A DNA stretch of 64,000 nucleotides from Ureibacillus massiliensis 4400831 = CIP 108448 = CCUG 49529 (GCF_000772965.1 NZ_JPVQ01000003.1:123849-187848), one strand, 5' to 3'. Shown: positions 44,330 to 53,371, counted from the stretch's first letter. Notes: generated by a model not told the origin, from the sequence alone. Numbers and translations: made by a program.

Positions 44330-44954
44330 TGACTTGAACGTGTATTTTATTATGGGAACGGCAAATAGCGCACAGCCGTTAGTAATTCTTGAAAAGGCGT
44401 TGCAAGCAGGGATAACTTGCTTTCAATTCCGTGAAAAGGGAGAAGGCTGTTTAACCGGTGAAGACTATGAAGCATTTGCGCGGTCATGTCAAAAGCTTTG
44501 CAGGAAGTATGGTGTGCCGTTTATCGTGAACGATGATGTTGCTTTGGCATTAAAGCTGGATGCTGACGGGATTCATGTTGGGCAAGAGGATGCAGCGATT
44601 ACCGAATTCAGGGCATATGCGAAGGATAAAATCATTGGTGTTTCGGTACATAATGAGCATGAAATGGCTCTGGCTGTACAAAGCGGTGCAGATTATGTTG
44701 GCATCGGTCCCATTTATCAGACAAAATCCAAGAGCGATGCTAGACCACCTGCAGGATTACATTTTTTACGTAAAGCACGAAGCCAGTATCCGGGGTTTCC
44801 GATTGTCGGCATTGGTGGCATCAATGAAAAAAATGCAGCAGAAGTACGATCTGCTGGTGCAGATGGCGTCTCTGTCATTTCTGTTATCTGTGAAAGCTTG
44901 AATATAGAGAAAACCGTACAGAAACTTAGGGGGAATGGAAATGGAGCTACATGA
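44319..44954 (+). CDS. thiE: Thiamine phosphate synthase
   Basis: This 211-residue TIM-barrel enzyme joins HMP-PP and thiazole phosphate into thiamine phosphate. FQFREKGEG, PFIVNDDVALAL, DGIHVGQED and VGIGGINEKNA are the family motifs. It starts at ATG 44319 inside the end of thiD. The end overlaps the following dehydrogenase gene by 14 bases. Confidence 0.96.
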   Translation: MNRNDLNVYFIMGTANSAQPLVILEKALQAGITCFQFREKGEGCLTGEDYEAFARSCQKLCRKYGVPFIVNDDVALALKLDADGIHVGQEDAAITEFRAYAKDKIIGVSVHNEHEMALAVQSGADYVGIGPIYQTKSKSDARPPAGLHFLRKARSQYPGFPIVGIGGINEKNAAEVRSAGADGVSVISVICESLNIEKTVQKLRGNGNGAT

Positions 44955-45702
44955 ACAAACGGTGTTAATAACAGGGGCAAGTAGAGGTGTAGGGGAGGAG
45001 CTTGTAAGAGCCTTTGCAAGTGAAGGTGCCAATGTCATTATTAACTATTATAAAAGTCGGGAAAAAGCACAAAGCTTAGCCAAAGAACTAGGGGATAAGG
45101 TCATTGCTTTACAAGCGGATATACGCAACAAACAAGAAGTGATTCAAGTGGTTGAAGCGGCAAAGCAATATTTTGAAACCCCTGTTACAACAGTTGTAAA
45201 TAATGCATTAATCGATTTTGAGTTTAATCCAAATACGCAAAAGAACGCGTTTGAGCTTAGCTGGGCTGATTATAACAAACAATTTGAAGGAACGATTCAA
45301 GGTTCTCTAAACAGCATCCAGGCGTGCTTAAATGACATGAAAGAAATGGGCTTTGGGCGGATCGTTAATATTGGTACGAATCTTTTTCAAAATCCTGTTG
45401 TTGCCTATCACGAATATACAACAGCTAAAGCGGCATTACTTGGCTTAACTCGTAATATGGCCAAAGAATTGGGTACTTATGGTATTACGGTTAATATGAT
45501 GTCTGGTGGACTATTAAAGCAAACAGATGCAAGTAAAGTTACAACAGAAGAAGTTTTTCAAATTATTGAAGCCTCTACTCCCTTACAAAGAGTTACAACA
45601 CCACGGGAATTAGCGGATGTTGCCTTATTTTTTGCATCTCCCTGGGGACGAGCAATTACAGGTCAAAACCTCGTTGTCGATGGTGGTCTGGTAATGGATT
45701 AG
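44941..45702 (+). CDS. Short-chain dehydrogenase coupled to thi operon
   Basis: This 253-residue SDR has the TGASRGVGEE cofactor loop, an NNA strand-4 motif, an EYTTAK active-site Tyr/Lys (YxxxK) and the C-terminal GQNLVVDGG. The residue 13 positions before the Tyr, normally the catalytic Ser, reads Thr (NIGTN). ATG 44941 follows TTAGGGGG. It overlaps thiE and so is probably translated with it. No SDR step is known in standard thiamine salvage, so its role is open. Confidence 0.85.
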   Translation: MELHEQTVLITGASRGVGEELVRAFASEGANVIINYYKSREKAQSLAKELGDKVIALQADIRNKQEVIQVVEAAKQYFETPVTTVVNNALIDFEFNPNTQKNAFELSWADYNKQFEGTIQGSLNSIQACLNDMKEMGFGRIVNIGTNLFQNPVVAYHEYTTAKAALLGLTRNMAKELGTYGITVNMMSGGLLKQTDASKVTTEEVFQIIEASTPLQRVTTPRELADVALFFASPWGRAITGQNLVVDGGLVMD

Positions 45703-45738
45703 GAAAATTCAACCGAAATACTAAAACAATTTTGAGCT

Positions 45739-45780
45739 TCCTCCGTATTAATGAAATACAGATAATATAAGTACGGAGGA
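45739..45780. repeat. Inverted repeat in thi/amidase intergenic region
   Basis: TCCTCCGTA at 45739-45747 pairs with TACGGAGGA at 45772-45780 around a 24-base loop. No T-run follows on either strand. It lies between two convergent genes and may be a weak bidirectional 3' structure. Nothing else is seen in 45703-45880. Confidence 0.45.
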
Positions 45781-45880
45781 GGGGTTCAATGGATAGTTCA
45801 AGTAAAATGAAACTTGATACCGAGATATAAATAAGCTCCACATAAAATTTTGTATGAATGGATGGGGTATGATTATGTCT

Positions 45881-46567
45881 TTAAAAAAACCAAATGCCTT
45901 GACCCTGTTTTTCCAATTCAGCTCGGTAGTCCTTAATACCTTCAACAATTGAAGCGGCGACACGGTTTTGAAAATCATCAGTCCACATCTTAGACTCGTC
46001 CTGAGGGTTAGTCAAATACCCAACCTCTATTAGAGCTGATGGCATTTTTGTATCCTTTACAACGAATAAATCTTTCTTCGTTGTCCCCCTATCTTTAAAT
46101 CCAGTCGCTTCAGCTACATGTTTTTGTATTGCTTTAGCAAAAGTTTGAGAGTTCTCGTGATAATAAAACGTTTCAGTGCCGGAAACATTGGAGTCAGAAA
46201 AGGTGTTTCCGTGAATAGAGATAAATAAATCTGCGTTTAGTTTATTGGCGTACTTAGGCCGATATCGACTTTCTTGTGAGATAAAGCTATCATCTGCTCT
46301 CGTCATATAAACCTGAATTTGAGGTTCCTGTTCTAAAAGGTTTACAACTTTCTTAGCTACACTTAAAGTGAAATTTTTTTCATATTGTCCACTATCTCCT
46401 ATTGCTCCAACATCTTGACCACCATGACCTGCATCAATCACAACTTTTAAAATCGGGGTATGTTCTTTATAGCTCTCGCCAGTGCTAACTTCATTGGTAT
46501 TAACGTAAGCAGATAATATGCAAATTGAAACGATGATCAATATAACGAATAATATTTGTTTTTTCAT
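45881..46567 (-). CDS. N-acetylmuramoyl-L-alanine amidase (Amidase_3)
   Basis: This 228-residue zinc amidase cleaves the lactyl bond of peptidoglycan. It has an N-terminal membrane anchor or uncleaved signal (about 4-22). Zinc ligands are H48 (DAGHGG), E63 (QYEKN) and the His of ISIHGN, with the catalytic Glu in IEVGYL. ATG 46567 follows AGAAGG. Its upstream region holds four TAAAGAT boxes shared with the neighbouring response-regulator gene, suggesting control by that two-component system. It is a paralogue of cwlD found at 59.7 kb. Confidence 0.9.
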   Translation of the reverse strand: MKKQILFVILIIVSICILSAYVNTNEVSTGESYKEHTPILKVVIDAGHGGQDVGAIGDSGQYEKNFTLSVAKKVVNLLEQEPQIQVYMTRADDSFISQESRYRPKYANKLNADLFISIHGNTFSDSNVSGTETFYYHENSQTFAKAIQKHVAEATGFKDRGTTKKDLFVVKDTKMPSALIEVGYLTNPQDESKMWTDDFQNRVAASIVEGIKDYRAELEKQGQGIWFF

Positions 46568-46664
46568 CTTCTACCTTCTCTCTAAATTTCTATACCTTTT
46601 GGCTTGCTATAGACTAAAATCGCATAGATAATCTATTTTTCTATTTCAATCCCTTCAAACTATT

Positions 46665-46753
46665 TAAAGATTATTAGAGAGAGATAAAGATTAGGTAAAG
46701 ATAATATCGATATCATTTAAAAAATACTAAAAAGTAAATCCAGATATAAAGAT
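46665..46753 (-). promoter_or_regulatory. Direct repeats TAAAGAT upstream of amidase
   Basis: Four exact copies of TAAAGAT (minus strand ATCTTTA) lie at 46665-46671, 46685-46691, 46696-46702 and 46747-46753. The middle two start 11 bases apart and the first two 20 apart, close to helical phasing. This is typical of OmpR-family response-regulator sites. The rest of 46568-46896 shows no gene. Confidence 0.6.
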
Positions 46754-46797
46754 AACGTTAGATTGAATTCTAATAGAGATGGTTCATGAGTAGGTAA

Positions 46798-46850
46798 ACA
46801 AAAAAGCTATCCGTAAAACACCTTTTGCAGAAAGGTCCTTTGGATAGCTC
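46798..46850 (-). terminator. Terminator of the histidine kinase operon
   Basis: On the minus strand AGCTATCC (46849-46842) pairs with GGATAGCT (46812-46805), with an inner ACCTTT/AAAGGT stem, and a T-run follows. It lies just after the kinase stop. Confidence 0.85.
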
Positions 46851-46896
46851 AACTAAAATATATATTTTTCTATGCATTAAAATTTGGTGAAAAGTA

Positions 46897-48678
46897 TTAC
46901 GACTTATTTAAATAGAAGTAAAACAGCACACCATCCATTGTATTCATTACACCATACTGAACACCATGTAGTTCTAATATATTTTTAGAAATAGCAAGGC
47001 CTAATCCCGTGCCACCTTTTGAACGCTGTCGAGACATATCACCACGATAAAAACGATCCCATATTTTTTCTAAATGTTCCTGTGCAATATGAGCTCCTTT
47101 ATTTTCTACACATACCTTTATACGATCATTTTCTTCCATTGTGGAAATTAAAATCCTATTATTTTCTGGAGTGTAACGAATCGCATTGGTAATAAAGTTC
47201 GTAATAACTTGTTCAATTCGATGCTGATTTGCAACGACCTTCGTATGAGAAAGCTGTTTGTGAACATGTAATTGCTTATTCGTTATTTCTAAAGCTAATT
47301 GTTCACATATATACTCAATCACCTGATCTATATAAAAGACATCCATTTCCATTTTAAACGTACCAGACTCGAATTTTGCTAAATCGAGCATATCAACAAT
47401 AAGCATATCCATTTTATCTACTTCTTTTGCCATTGCTTTAAAATAATAATCTCTTTTATGACTAGCCACACCATCTTCCAAAATTGAGATGCAGCTCTTC
47501 ATAATACTTAGAGGAGTCTTTAATTCATGCGAAACGCCTGAAATGAATTCTTTTCGAGTAGTTTCTAATTGTTTTTCTTTTTCTATGTCCTGTTGCAATT
47601 GGTTAATATACGAATGCAAGGTGTTGGAAAGTGTATTGATATTGTCTGATAAAGTACCAATTTCATCTTTTGATGTAACAGGTATTGTCTCTGAAAAATC
47701 CAAGTTAGCCATCTTATTTGTCGTTTCATTTATTTGTAACAAAGGTTTAGCAATTTTTTTTGAATAATAAAATGACACCAAAACAATAAGAAGAAGCACA
47801 AATAAAATGACGTAAGCATAATAATCCTGTATCATTTGTACAGCTTCATCAACGGGCTGTAATGAGGTCATAACAAAAATATAAATTGTTTCACCTGTCG
47901 TATCTTTCATGGGGCTAATAAATATTTTGTATTTAATATTATTTTCTTCATAGTCCATAGCTTCAGTATAGTCATGATGATTTTCATTCATTAAGAGGTT
48001 TACTTGAAACTGTTTTATTCTATCTATAAACACACGATTTGTATAGATGTCAGAACCGAAAGTTCCAACTGGTAATCGTAATTCCTGAATGACACCCTTT
48101 ACAAAAATCTGCGAGCCGCCTTTTGGGTAAGTCTCTGTTGCAGCTTTGTTTCCATATAACCTTTCTGATAGTTGCCGATTCTCTAAAACAAAATTCTTAT
48201 CCTCTAAAGTTAAAATCGTAGGAACCAATGTATTATCTATTATTACACCATCAATTAACACAGGATTTCCCTTATCTAAATCAAACTTAAGCCTTTCCAC
48301 ATCTTCTAAACTAGTAAGGCTATTCAACGGGACGTTCACCACAAGATTTGAAAAATCCTTATTTTGAGAAGAATCTAAATGAATTTCTAACGAAAAATCA
48401 TTTGCATATTTAATATTTCCCGCACTATCTAATGCTGTAATCCATGACTGATTCTCTTGGTAAAAATTATGCTCTAGCTTTTGGATTGTTGATAGATCCT
48501 CTTTCGCCTCTAGATAAGCTGTCTTAAAGGATTGAATACTCGCATTGATATCCTCTACTTTTTGACTTGCATAAAATTGTTTGAAAAAAATAGTTTGTCC
48601 AATAAAAATAGTTGCCAAAATGAGCATACATAATAAAGTTGTTAGTATAAATAATTTTGATACAATTCCTCGCTTCAT
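46897..48678 (-). CDS. Sensor histidine kinase
   Basis: This 593-residue kinase has a membrane helix at about 10-32, a roughly 250-residue extracellular sensor region, a second helix at about 287-306, HAMP and a HisKA domain with the phosphoacceptor at H384 (FISGVSHELKTPLS). An ATPase domain follows with N box NAIRYT and G2 GGTGLGLAISKN. Its ATG overlaps the stop of the response-regulator frame by four bases (ATGA). The sensor domain is not recognised. The kinase itself reads intact although its partner is frameshifted. Confidence 0.92.
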   Translation of the reverse strand: MKRGIVSKLFILTTLLCMLILATIFIGQTIFFKQFYASQKVEDINASIQSFKTAYLEAKEDLSTIQKLEHNFYQENQSWITALDSAGNIKYANDFSLEIHLDSSQNKDFSNLVVNVPLNSLTSLEDVERLKFDLDKGNPVLIDGVIIDNTLVPTILTLEDKNFVLENRQLSERLYGNKAATETYPKGGSQIFVKGVIQELRLPVGTFGSDIYTNRVFIDRIKQFQVNLLMNENHHDYTEAMDYEENNIKYKIFISPMKDTTGETIYIFVMTSLQPVDEAVQMIQDYYAYVILFVLLLIVLVSFYYSKKIAKPLLQINETTNKMANLDFSETIPVTSKDEIGTLSDNINTLSNTLHSYINQLQQDIEKEKQLETTRKEFISGVSHELKTPLSIMKSCISILEDGVASHKRDYYFKAMAKEVDKMDMLIVDMLDLAKFESGTFKMEMDVFYIDQVIEYICEQLALEITNKQLHVHKQLSHTKVVANQHRIEQVITNFITNAIRYTPENNRILISTMEENDRIKVCVENKGAHIAQEHLEKIWDRFYRGDMSRQRSKGGTGLGLAISKNILELHGVQYGVMNTMDGVLFYFYLNKS

Positions 48679-49359
48679 GCCTTACCCTCAAATTTATAAC
48701 CAGATCGAATAACAGTTACAATTCTATTCGCGTGATTATCTAATTTATGACGTAGATTACGAATATGACTATTAACAGTGCGATCATCACCAGCAAACTC
48801 ATAACCCCAAATTTTAGTAATCATTTGCTCCCGTGTTATAATAATCCCTTGATTTTGCATTAAGTAGGTTAAAATTTCAAACTCTGTGTGTCAAACTTAA
48901 ATTCTCTCCATCAACTGTTACTGTACGTGAAGGGATATGGACATGGATACCGCGACTTGCTAAGGTCTCTTCATTCGACTGATTGTCTTTAATGGAATAT
49001 CGACTATCGATTAATCTTTTTACTCTAGCCATTAAAATCGGCGGACTGTATGGCTTTGTCACATAATCATCGGCTCCTAATTCGAAACCTAGTAGTGTGT
49101 CATCCTCATCCGCGCGGGCAGTCAACATAATAATAGGTACATTAGATAATTTACGAATACGGCGACATACGGACCATCCATCTAACCCTGGCAACATAAT
49201 ATCTAGAATAATTAAATGTACTTCATATTTTTCAAATATTGTTAAAGCTTCATTACCATCAATAGCTTCTAATACTTCGTATCCTTCATTCAATAAATAA
49301 TCTTTTACTATTTCCCGTAAAATGTCTTCATCTTCAACAATTAAAATCGTTTTTTGCAT
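48675..49359 (-). pseudogene. OmpR-family response regulator, frameshifted
   Basis: The receiver domain (phosphoacceptor D53 in LIILDIMLP) is intact through about residue 157, then the frame breaks at the (CA)n run on the minus strand (plus-strand 48885-48891, TGTGTGT). The rest continues in another frame, with EFEILTYLMQNQG, then the winged-helix segment VNSHIRNLRHKL. The total span is 685 bases; restoring one lost CA unit gives 687, a normal 228-residue regulator with LTHTEFEIL. It may be a true mutation, a slippage variant or a sequence error. GGGAG lies upstream of ATG 49359. Confidence 0.85.
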
Positions 49360-49414
49360 TTTTCTCCCTCACAATGCTTTAAAGGTAGTACTTTGAAAGG
49401 ATATCATAACCATG

Positions 49415-49432
49415 TAAAGATGAGATAAAGAT
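49415..49432 (-). promoter_or_regulatory. TAAAGAT direct repeat upstream of response regulator
   Basis: Two exact TAAAGAT copies at 49415-49421 and 49426-49432 start 11 bases apart, the same motif and phasing as before the amidase gene. They lie 56-73 bases upstream of the regulator start, suggesting autoregulation. Confidence 0.55.
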
Positions 49433-49546
49433 GGGCGCCTAATTTCTTTTATCCCTCTAAAGGAATCGGTATTTTTAGTATTTCTATATTGAAAAATCTA
49501 ATAATTTAAAATTATCTATATTCAGAGAAACTTAAAAATTCTGTGG

Positions 49547-49635
49547 TATGATGTTTTAGTACTTCAACGCGTTGAAGCGACAGATTAATTGATGTGAGCT
49601 CAATTGCCTCGATAAGGAATTAGAGCTTTATTTTA
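49547..49635 (+). promoter_or_regulatory. nhaC-like gene leader: promoter, palindrome, hairpin
   Basis: An extended -10 (TGGTATGAT, hexamer 49547-49552) has no good -35. Ten bases on lies a perfect 16-base palindrome, CTTCAACGCGTTGAAG (49562-49577), a probable repressor site at the transcription start. Then an imperfect hairpin (49598-49626) ends in TTTATTTT, attenuator-like. Confidence 0.5.
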
Positions 49636-49661
49636 GAATATTGATAATAGGAGAATTAACA

Positions 49662-51047
49662 ATGTTTTCGATTGAACAAAAAACAAAGCCTAGCTTTTTC
49701 GAATCGGTTTTATTAGTAGTGGCAATTATTTTTATTATTTCGATATCAATAAGTAAATTTGGTGCAACACCACATATTCCAATTATTTTTTCTATCTTTT
49801 TATTAATCACCTATGGGTTGTTAAAAAAAGTTCCTTTTGCTGATTTGCAATCGAGCATGAGTGCTGGAGCAAGTGCAGGGATGGGTGCCGTTTATATTTT
49901 TATTTTAATCGGATTATTAATAAGTGGCTGGATTATCGGAGGGACAATACCAACCCTTTTATACTATGGTTTTTCCTTTGTTTCCCCTAGCTTTTTCTTT
50001 GCCATTGTTTTTATTGTAACGGGTATTATCGGAATAGTTATTGGGAGCTCTCTTACTACCGTTGCAACCGTTGGGGTAGCCTTTATAGGTATAGCCAGCG
50101 CTTTAGATATTTCAATTGCTATAACAGCAGGTGCAATTGTATCAGGCGCCTTCTTTGGTGATAAAATGTCACCTCTTTCAGATACGACGACATTAGCAGC
50201 TGGGACAGTGAATGTCGATTTATTTGAACATATAAAAAATATGGGATGGACCACAATTCCAGCATTTATCATTACGCTGATTTTTTACGCTGCCTTATCA
50301 CCATCCATTGAAGTAATAGATACATCCATTATTAATGAATATAAAACGGGATTATTAACGACAAATTTAGTACACGGTTATGCATTGTTGCCATTGATCA
50401 TATTAATTGCTTGCACATTATTTAAAATCCCAGCATTTATCACGTTAGCTATCAGTGCAATAAGTGGTATTGTAATTTCCTATTTCCATGCATCACTCTC
50501 ACTGACAGGTTTATTTAAAGTATTATATAGTGGATATGTATCGACTGTAGGGATTGAAAGTATTGATGAGCTTCTTACTCGTGGTGGGGTTAGTAGTATG
50601 TTCTTTACTATTTTCCTAGTCATCCTATCTTTGAGCATGGGCGGGTTACTATTTGCGCTTGGGATTATCCAAACTTTATTATCAAAAGTATCTACCATTC
50701 TTAACAGTGTCGGTTCCGTTATTACGGGCTCTGCACTAACAGCCATTAGTATAAACACATTGGTGGGCGAACAATATTTATCGATTTTATTAACTGGTGA
50801 GGCGTTTAAAGAGAAATTTCGCGAGCTTTCCTTGCATCCTAAAAATTTATCTCGTGTAATGGAAGATGCAGGGACTGTTGTGAATCCGCTAGTTCCGTGG
50901 AGCGTTTGTGGACTATTCATTGCCTCAACTTTAGAGGTTTCCACTTTAGAATATTTACCATATACATTGTTCTGTCTCATCTGTCCAATTCTAACGATTC
51001 TTTTTGGATGGTTGAATGTAACACTTACCTATACAAAAGAAGATTGA
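49662..51047 (+). CDS. NhaC-family Na+/H+ antiporter
   Basis: This 461-residue membrane protein has about 11-12 helices and the family loop SGAFFGDKMSPLSDTT near residues 160-175. Members exchange Na+ with H+, sometimes coupled to malate/lactate (MleN). ATG 49662 follows AGGAG; the open frame begins 21 bases earlier without a ribosome-binding site. It stands alone between its leader and a terminator. Confidence 0.88.
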   Translation: MFSIEQKTKPSFFESVLLVVAIIFIISISISKFGATPHIPIIFSIFLLITYGLLKKVPFADLQSSMSAGASAGMGAVYIFILIGLLISGWIIGGTIPTLLYYGFSFVSPSFFFAIVFIVTGIIGIVIGSSLTTVATVGVAFIGIASALDISIAITAGAIVSGAFFGDKMSPLSDTTTLAAGTVNVDLFEHIKNMGWTTIPAFIITLIFYAALSPSIEVIDTSIINEYKTGLLTTNLVHGYALLPLIILIACTLFKIPAFITLAISAISGIVISYFHASLSLTGLFKVLYSGYVSTVGIESIDELLTRGGVSSMFFTIFLVILSLSMGGLLFALGIIQTLLSKVSTILNSVGSVITGSALTAISINTLVGEQYLSILLTGEAFKEKFRELSLHPKNLSRVMEDAGTVVNPLVPWSVCGLFIASTLEVSTLEYLPYTLFCLICPILTILFGWLNVTLTYTKED

Positions 51048-51070
51048 TATTAAGTTGTCCTTAACGAATT

Positions 51071-51105
51071 CATCTAGCATCAAACTGGTGCTAGATGTTT
51101 TTTCT
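51071..51105 (+). terminator. Intrinsic terminator after nhaC-like gene
   Basis: CATCTAGCA at 51071-51079 pairs with TGCTAGATG at 51089-51097, followed by six T residues. Confidence 0.92.
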
Positions 51106-51248
51106 TTTGTAGACGATTATTTTAAGATTAAATGAGCTAAATCTAGGTATGAGAATAAGCCATGCATTTTTTTCAATTAGAAAGTTTGTAAGTAACAAGA
51201 TGGGGGAATAATAATGCTTAAATTGTATTTTAATGGGAGATGAACCAA

Positions 51249-52343
51249 TTGAAAAAAATCTCTGCAAGTTTATTATTGTCGCTCTTAATGATTTCGGGTT
51301 GCTTCCCATCAAAGCCTGAGGTGATTACACACAATCAAGATGACAATCCAATCATTGAAGTATCTCAAGTTTATAATAGTGAATTAGAAGCCGTAGCATC
51401 TAATCTAAAAACGCCTTGGGCTATTGAAAAAATAGGAGAAACCTTTTATATAACCGAAAGACAAGGAAATATAGTGAAAATAGAAAATGGACAAGTTGAA
51501 AGAAAAAATGTCGAACTAGAAAAAGAACTTTCACAAGCAAACGAAGGTGGTTTATTAGGGTTTGTCCTTGATCCAGACTTTGAAAATTCTAATTTAGCCT
51601 ATGCTTATTACACTTATGAGGATAGTTCTGGCCAGTTTAACAGAATTGTGAAGCTAATACTTAAAGAGAATACTTGGAATGAAGACAGTGTGCTTTTAGA
51701 TAAAATTCCAAGCGGTAGGGTACACCATGGAGGAAGATTAGAAATTGGACCAGATAATAAGCTTTATGCGACAGCAGGAGATGCAACGGAACCATCCCTT
51801 GCACAAGATAAAAACGCATTAGCAGGGAAAATATTAAGATTAAATCTAGATGGATCTATTCCAAATGATAATCCATTTCAAAATTCGTATGTATATAGCT
51901 ATGGCCATCGAAACTCACAAGGAATAGTATGGGCACCGGATGGCACTATGTATGCGAGTGAACATGGAAATAATCGTAATGATGAGATAAATAGAATCGA
52001 ACCAGGTCAAAATTATGGGTGGCCAGTTATTGAAGGGAATGTAAGTCAGGAAGGAATGATGACACCTATCTTTACTTCAGGTAACGACACAACATGGGCA
52101 CCGTCTGGAATGGACTTTTATGATGGCAAACTATATGTTGCGGCATTAAGAGGAACGGCTTTACTGGCGTTTGATATAGAGAAAAAGGAATATCGTGAAG
52201 TCATTACAGGCCTTGGTCGCATTCGTGATGTTTACATTGAAGGTGAAATGCTTTACTTTGTAACAAATAATACTGATGGGCGCGGAAATCCTCAGCCAAA
52301 TGATGATAAATTGTACAAAATATCTTTTTCCCAGCTTAAATAA
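51249..52343 (+). CDS. Lipoprotein of the PQQ-type aldose dehydrogenase family
   Basis: This 364-residue protein has a lipobox signal peptide (LLMISGC, lipidated Cys about 18) and the soluble glucose-dehydrogenase beta-propeller fold. GGLLGFVLDPDF, GRVHHGGRLEIGPDNKLY and YGHRNSQGIVWAPDG are the family motifs, and the catalytic His is probably in VHHGG. It resembles B. subtilis YliI. TTG 51249 has GGGAGATG 8 bases upstream and gives a cleaner signal peptide; the ATG at 51240 is too close to that site. Whether PQQ is made here is not known. Confidence 0.87.
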   Translation: MKKISASLLLSLLMISGCFPSKPEVITHNQDDNPIIEVSQVYNSELEAVASNLKTPWAIEKIGETFYITERQGNIVKIENGQVERKNVELEKELSQANEGGLLGFVLDPDFENSNLAYAYYTYEDSSGQFNRIVKLILKENTWNEDSVLLDKIPSGRVHHGGRLEIGPDNKLYATAGDATEPSLAQDKNALAGKILRLNLDGSIPNDNPFQNSYVYSYGHRNSQGIVWAPDGTMYASEHGNNRNDEINRIEPGQNYGWPVIEGNVSQEGMMTPIFTSGNDTTWAPSGMDFYDGKLYVAALRGTALLAFDIEKKEYREVITGLGRIRDVYIEGEMLYFVTNNTDGRGNPQPNDDKLYKISFSQLK

Positions 52344-52347
52344 TAAA

Positions 52348-52405
52348 GAGCCTCATCCCGTGAATACTACTATATTTCGTGCATTTCATGAAATGGGGCT
52401 CCTAT
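52348..52405. terminator. Bidirectional terminator between convergent genes
   Basis: GAGCCTCAT at 52348-52356 pairs with ATGGGGCTC at 52393-52401 (one wobble), with an inner ATTTC/GAAAT stem. T-rich sequence follows in both directions. It serves the sugar-dehydrogenase gene on the plus strand and the CDF gene on the minus strand. Confidence 0.75.
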
Positions 52406-52408
52406 ATT

Positions 52409-53371
52409 TTAATGATGGTGATGATGATGTCCACCTTGGTCTCCTTTGATTTGACAAAGAATAGATTCGTCATGTTGATGAGATGTCGTTTCAAGCTGGA
52501 TTGTTACATGGGAGATGCCATGATGGTAAAGATCGTGTTCAATCTTACGAAGCATCGATTCACTTTCAGAGATAGTCATCCCATCGTCAACAACAGCGTG
52601 ACAGGACAAAGCGTTTAGACCGCTTGTAATGCTCCAAATATGTAGGTCGTGAATACTATGGATTCCCTTTGCTTGCTGAAGAATGCCAATCACTTCATCT
52701 ACATTTGTGTTATTAGGTGTTCCTTCCATTAAAACATGGATTGAAGACTTTGTTACATAAAAGCCACTGCGTAAAACAAGTAGAGCAACGAGCACACTCG
52801 CCAATGGATCTGCCCAACCAAATCCAAAGAAAATCATCAATAACGCAGCGACAATTGCTCCTACCGAACCTAGCATATCACTAAGCACATGTAAAAAAGC
52901 CCCGCGCATATTTAAATTTTCTTCTGTATCGCCACCACGCATCATGATCCAAGCAACTAAAATATTCACCAATAAACCGATACAACTGATGATGAGCATG
53001 CCAGTAGTTGCGACTTCTGGTGGATTGGCAAAACGCTCAATCGCTTCATAGAAAATATAGAGTGCTATTAATATCAATGTAATGCCGTTTAAGGCGGCTG
53101 CTAAAACTTCAAATCTTTTATAGCCGTAAGTTTTACTTTGGTTCGCAGCTTTTTCCCCTAAAATAAGCGCCGCTAATGCAATTCCTAAAGCCACAGAATC
53201 ACTAAGCATATGTCCAGCGTCAGAAATTAGCGCTAAACTGTTCGTTATAAATCCCCCAACAGCTTCCACTATCATGTATGAAGTAATAATAATAAAGGAA
53301 ATGAGCAATACCTTTTTATTAGAACTATGGCTATGATGATGGTGATGGTCATGACTATGATGAGAGGCCAT
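52409..53371 (-). CDS. Cation diffusion facilitator exporter, CzcD-like
   Basis: This 320-residue exporter has six membrane helices and exports Zn2+/Co2+/Cd2+ in exchange for protons. The transport-site HxxxD pairs are in ISDAGHMLSDS (helix 2) and FLHVLSDMLGS (helix 5). The N-terminus is His-rich (HHSHDHHHHHSHSS), and the C-terminus ends in GG plus six histidines, a natural His6 tail. ATG 53371 is preceded by AGGGGGATT. It follows a CzrA-like repressor gene by 50 bases, a standard metal-resistance operon. Confidence 0.93.
   Translation of the reverse strand: MASHHSHDHHHHHSHSSNKKVLLISFIIITSYMIVEAVGGFITNSLALISDAGHMLSDSVALGIALAALILGEKAANQSKTYGYKRFEVLAAALNGITLILIALYIFYEAIERFANPPEVATTGMLIISCIGLLVNILVAWIMMRGGDTEENLNMRGAFLHVLSDMLGSVGAIVAALLMIFFGFGWADPLASVLVALLVLRSGFYVTKSSIHVLMEGTPNNTNVDEVIGILQQAKGIHSIHDLHIWSITSGLNALSCHAVVDDGMTISESESMLRKIEHDLYHHGISHVTIQLETTSHQHDESILCQIKGDQGGHHHHHH

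Noticed and set aside
46665..46753. CRISPR-like or tandem repeat array from the TAAAGAT copies
   Set aside because: The units are 7 bases with irregular spacing and no spacers of constant length. They fit regulator binding sites instead.
49553..49640. Lysine-type or other riboswitch before the NhaC-family gene
   Set aside because: The leader is too short and lacks any known aptamer core. The palindrome fits a protein operator better.
50480..50980. A 166-codon frame antisense to the NhaC-family gene
   Set aside because: It is a shadow of the membrane protein gene with no start signal.
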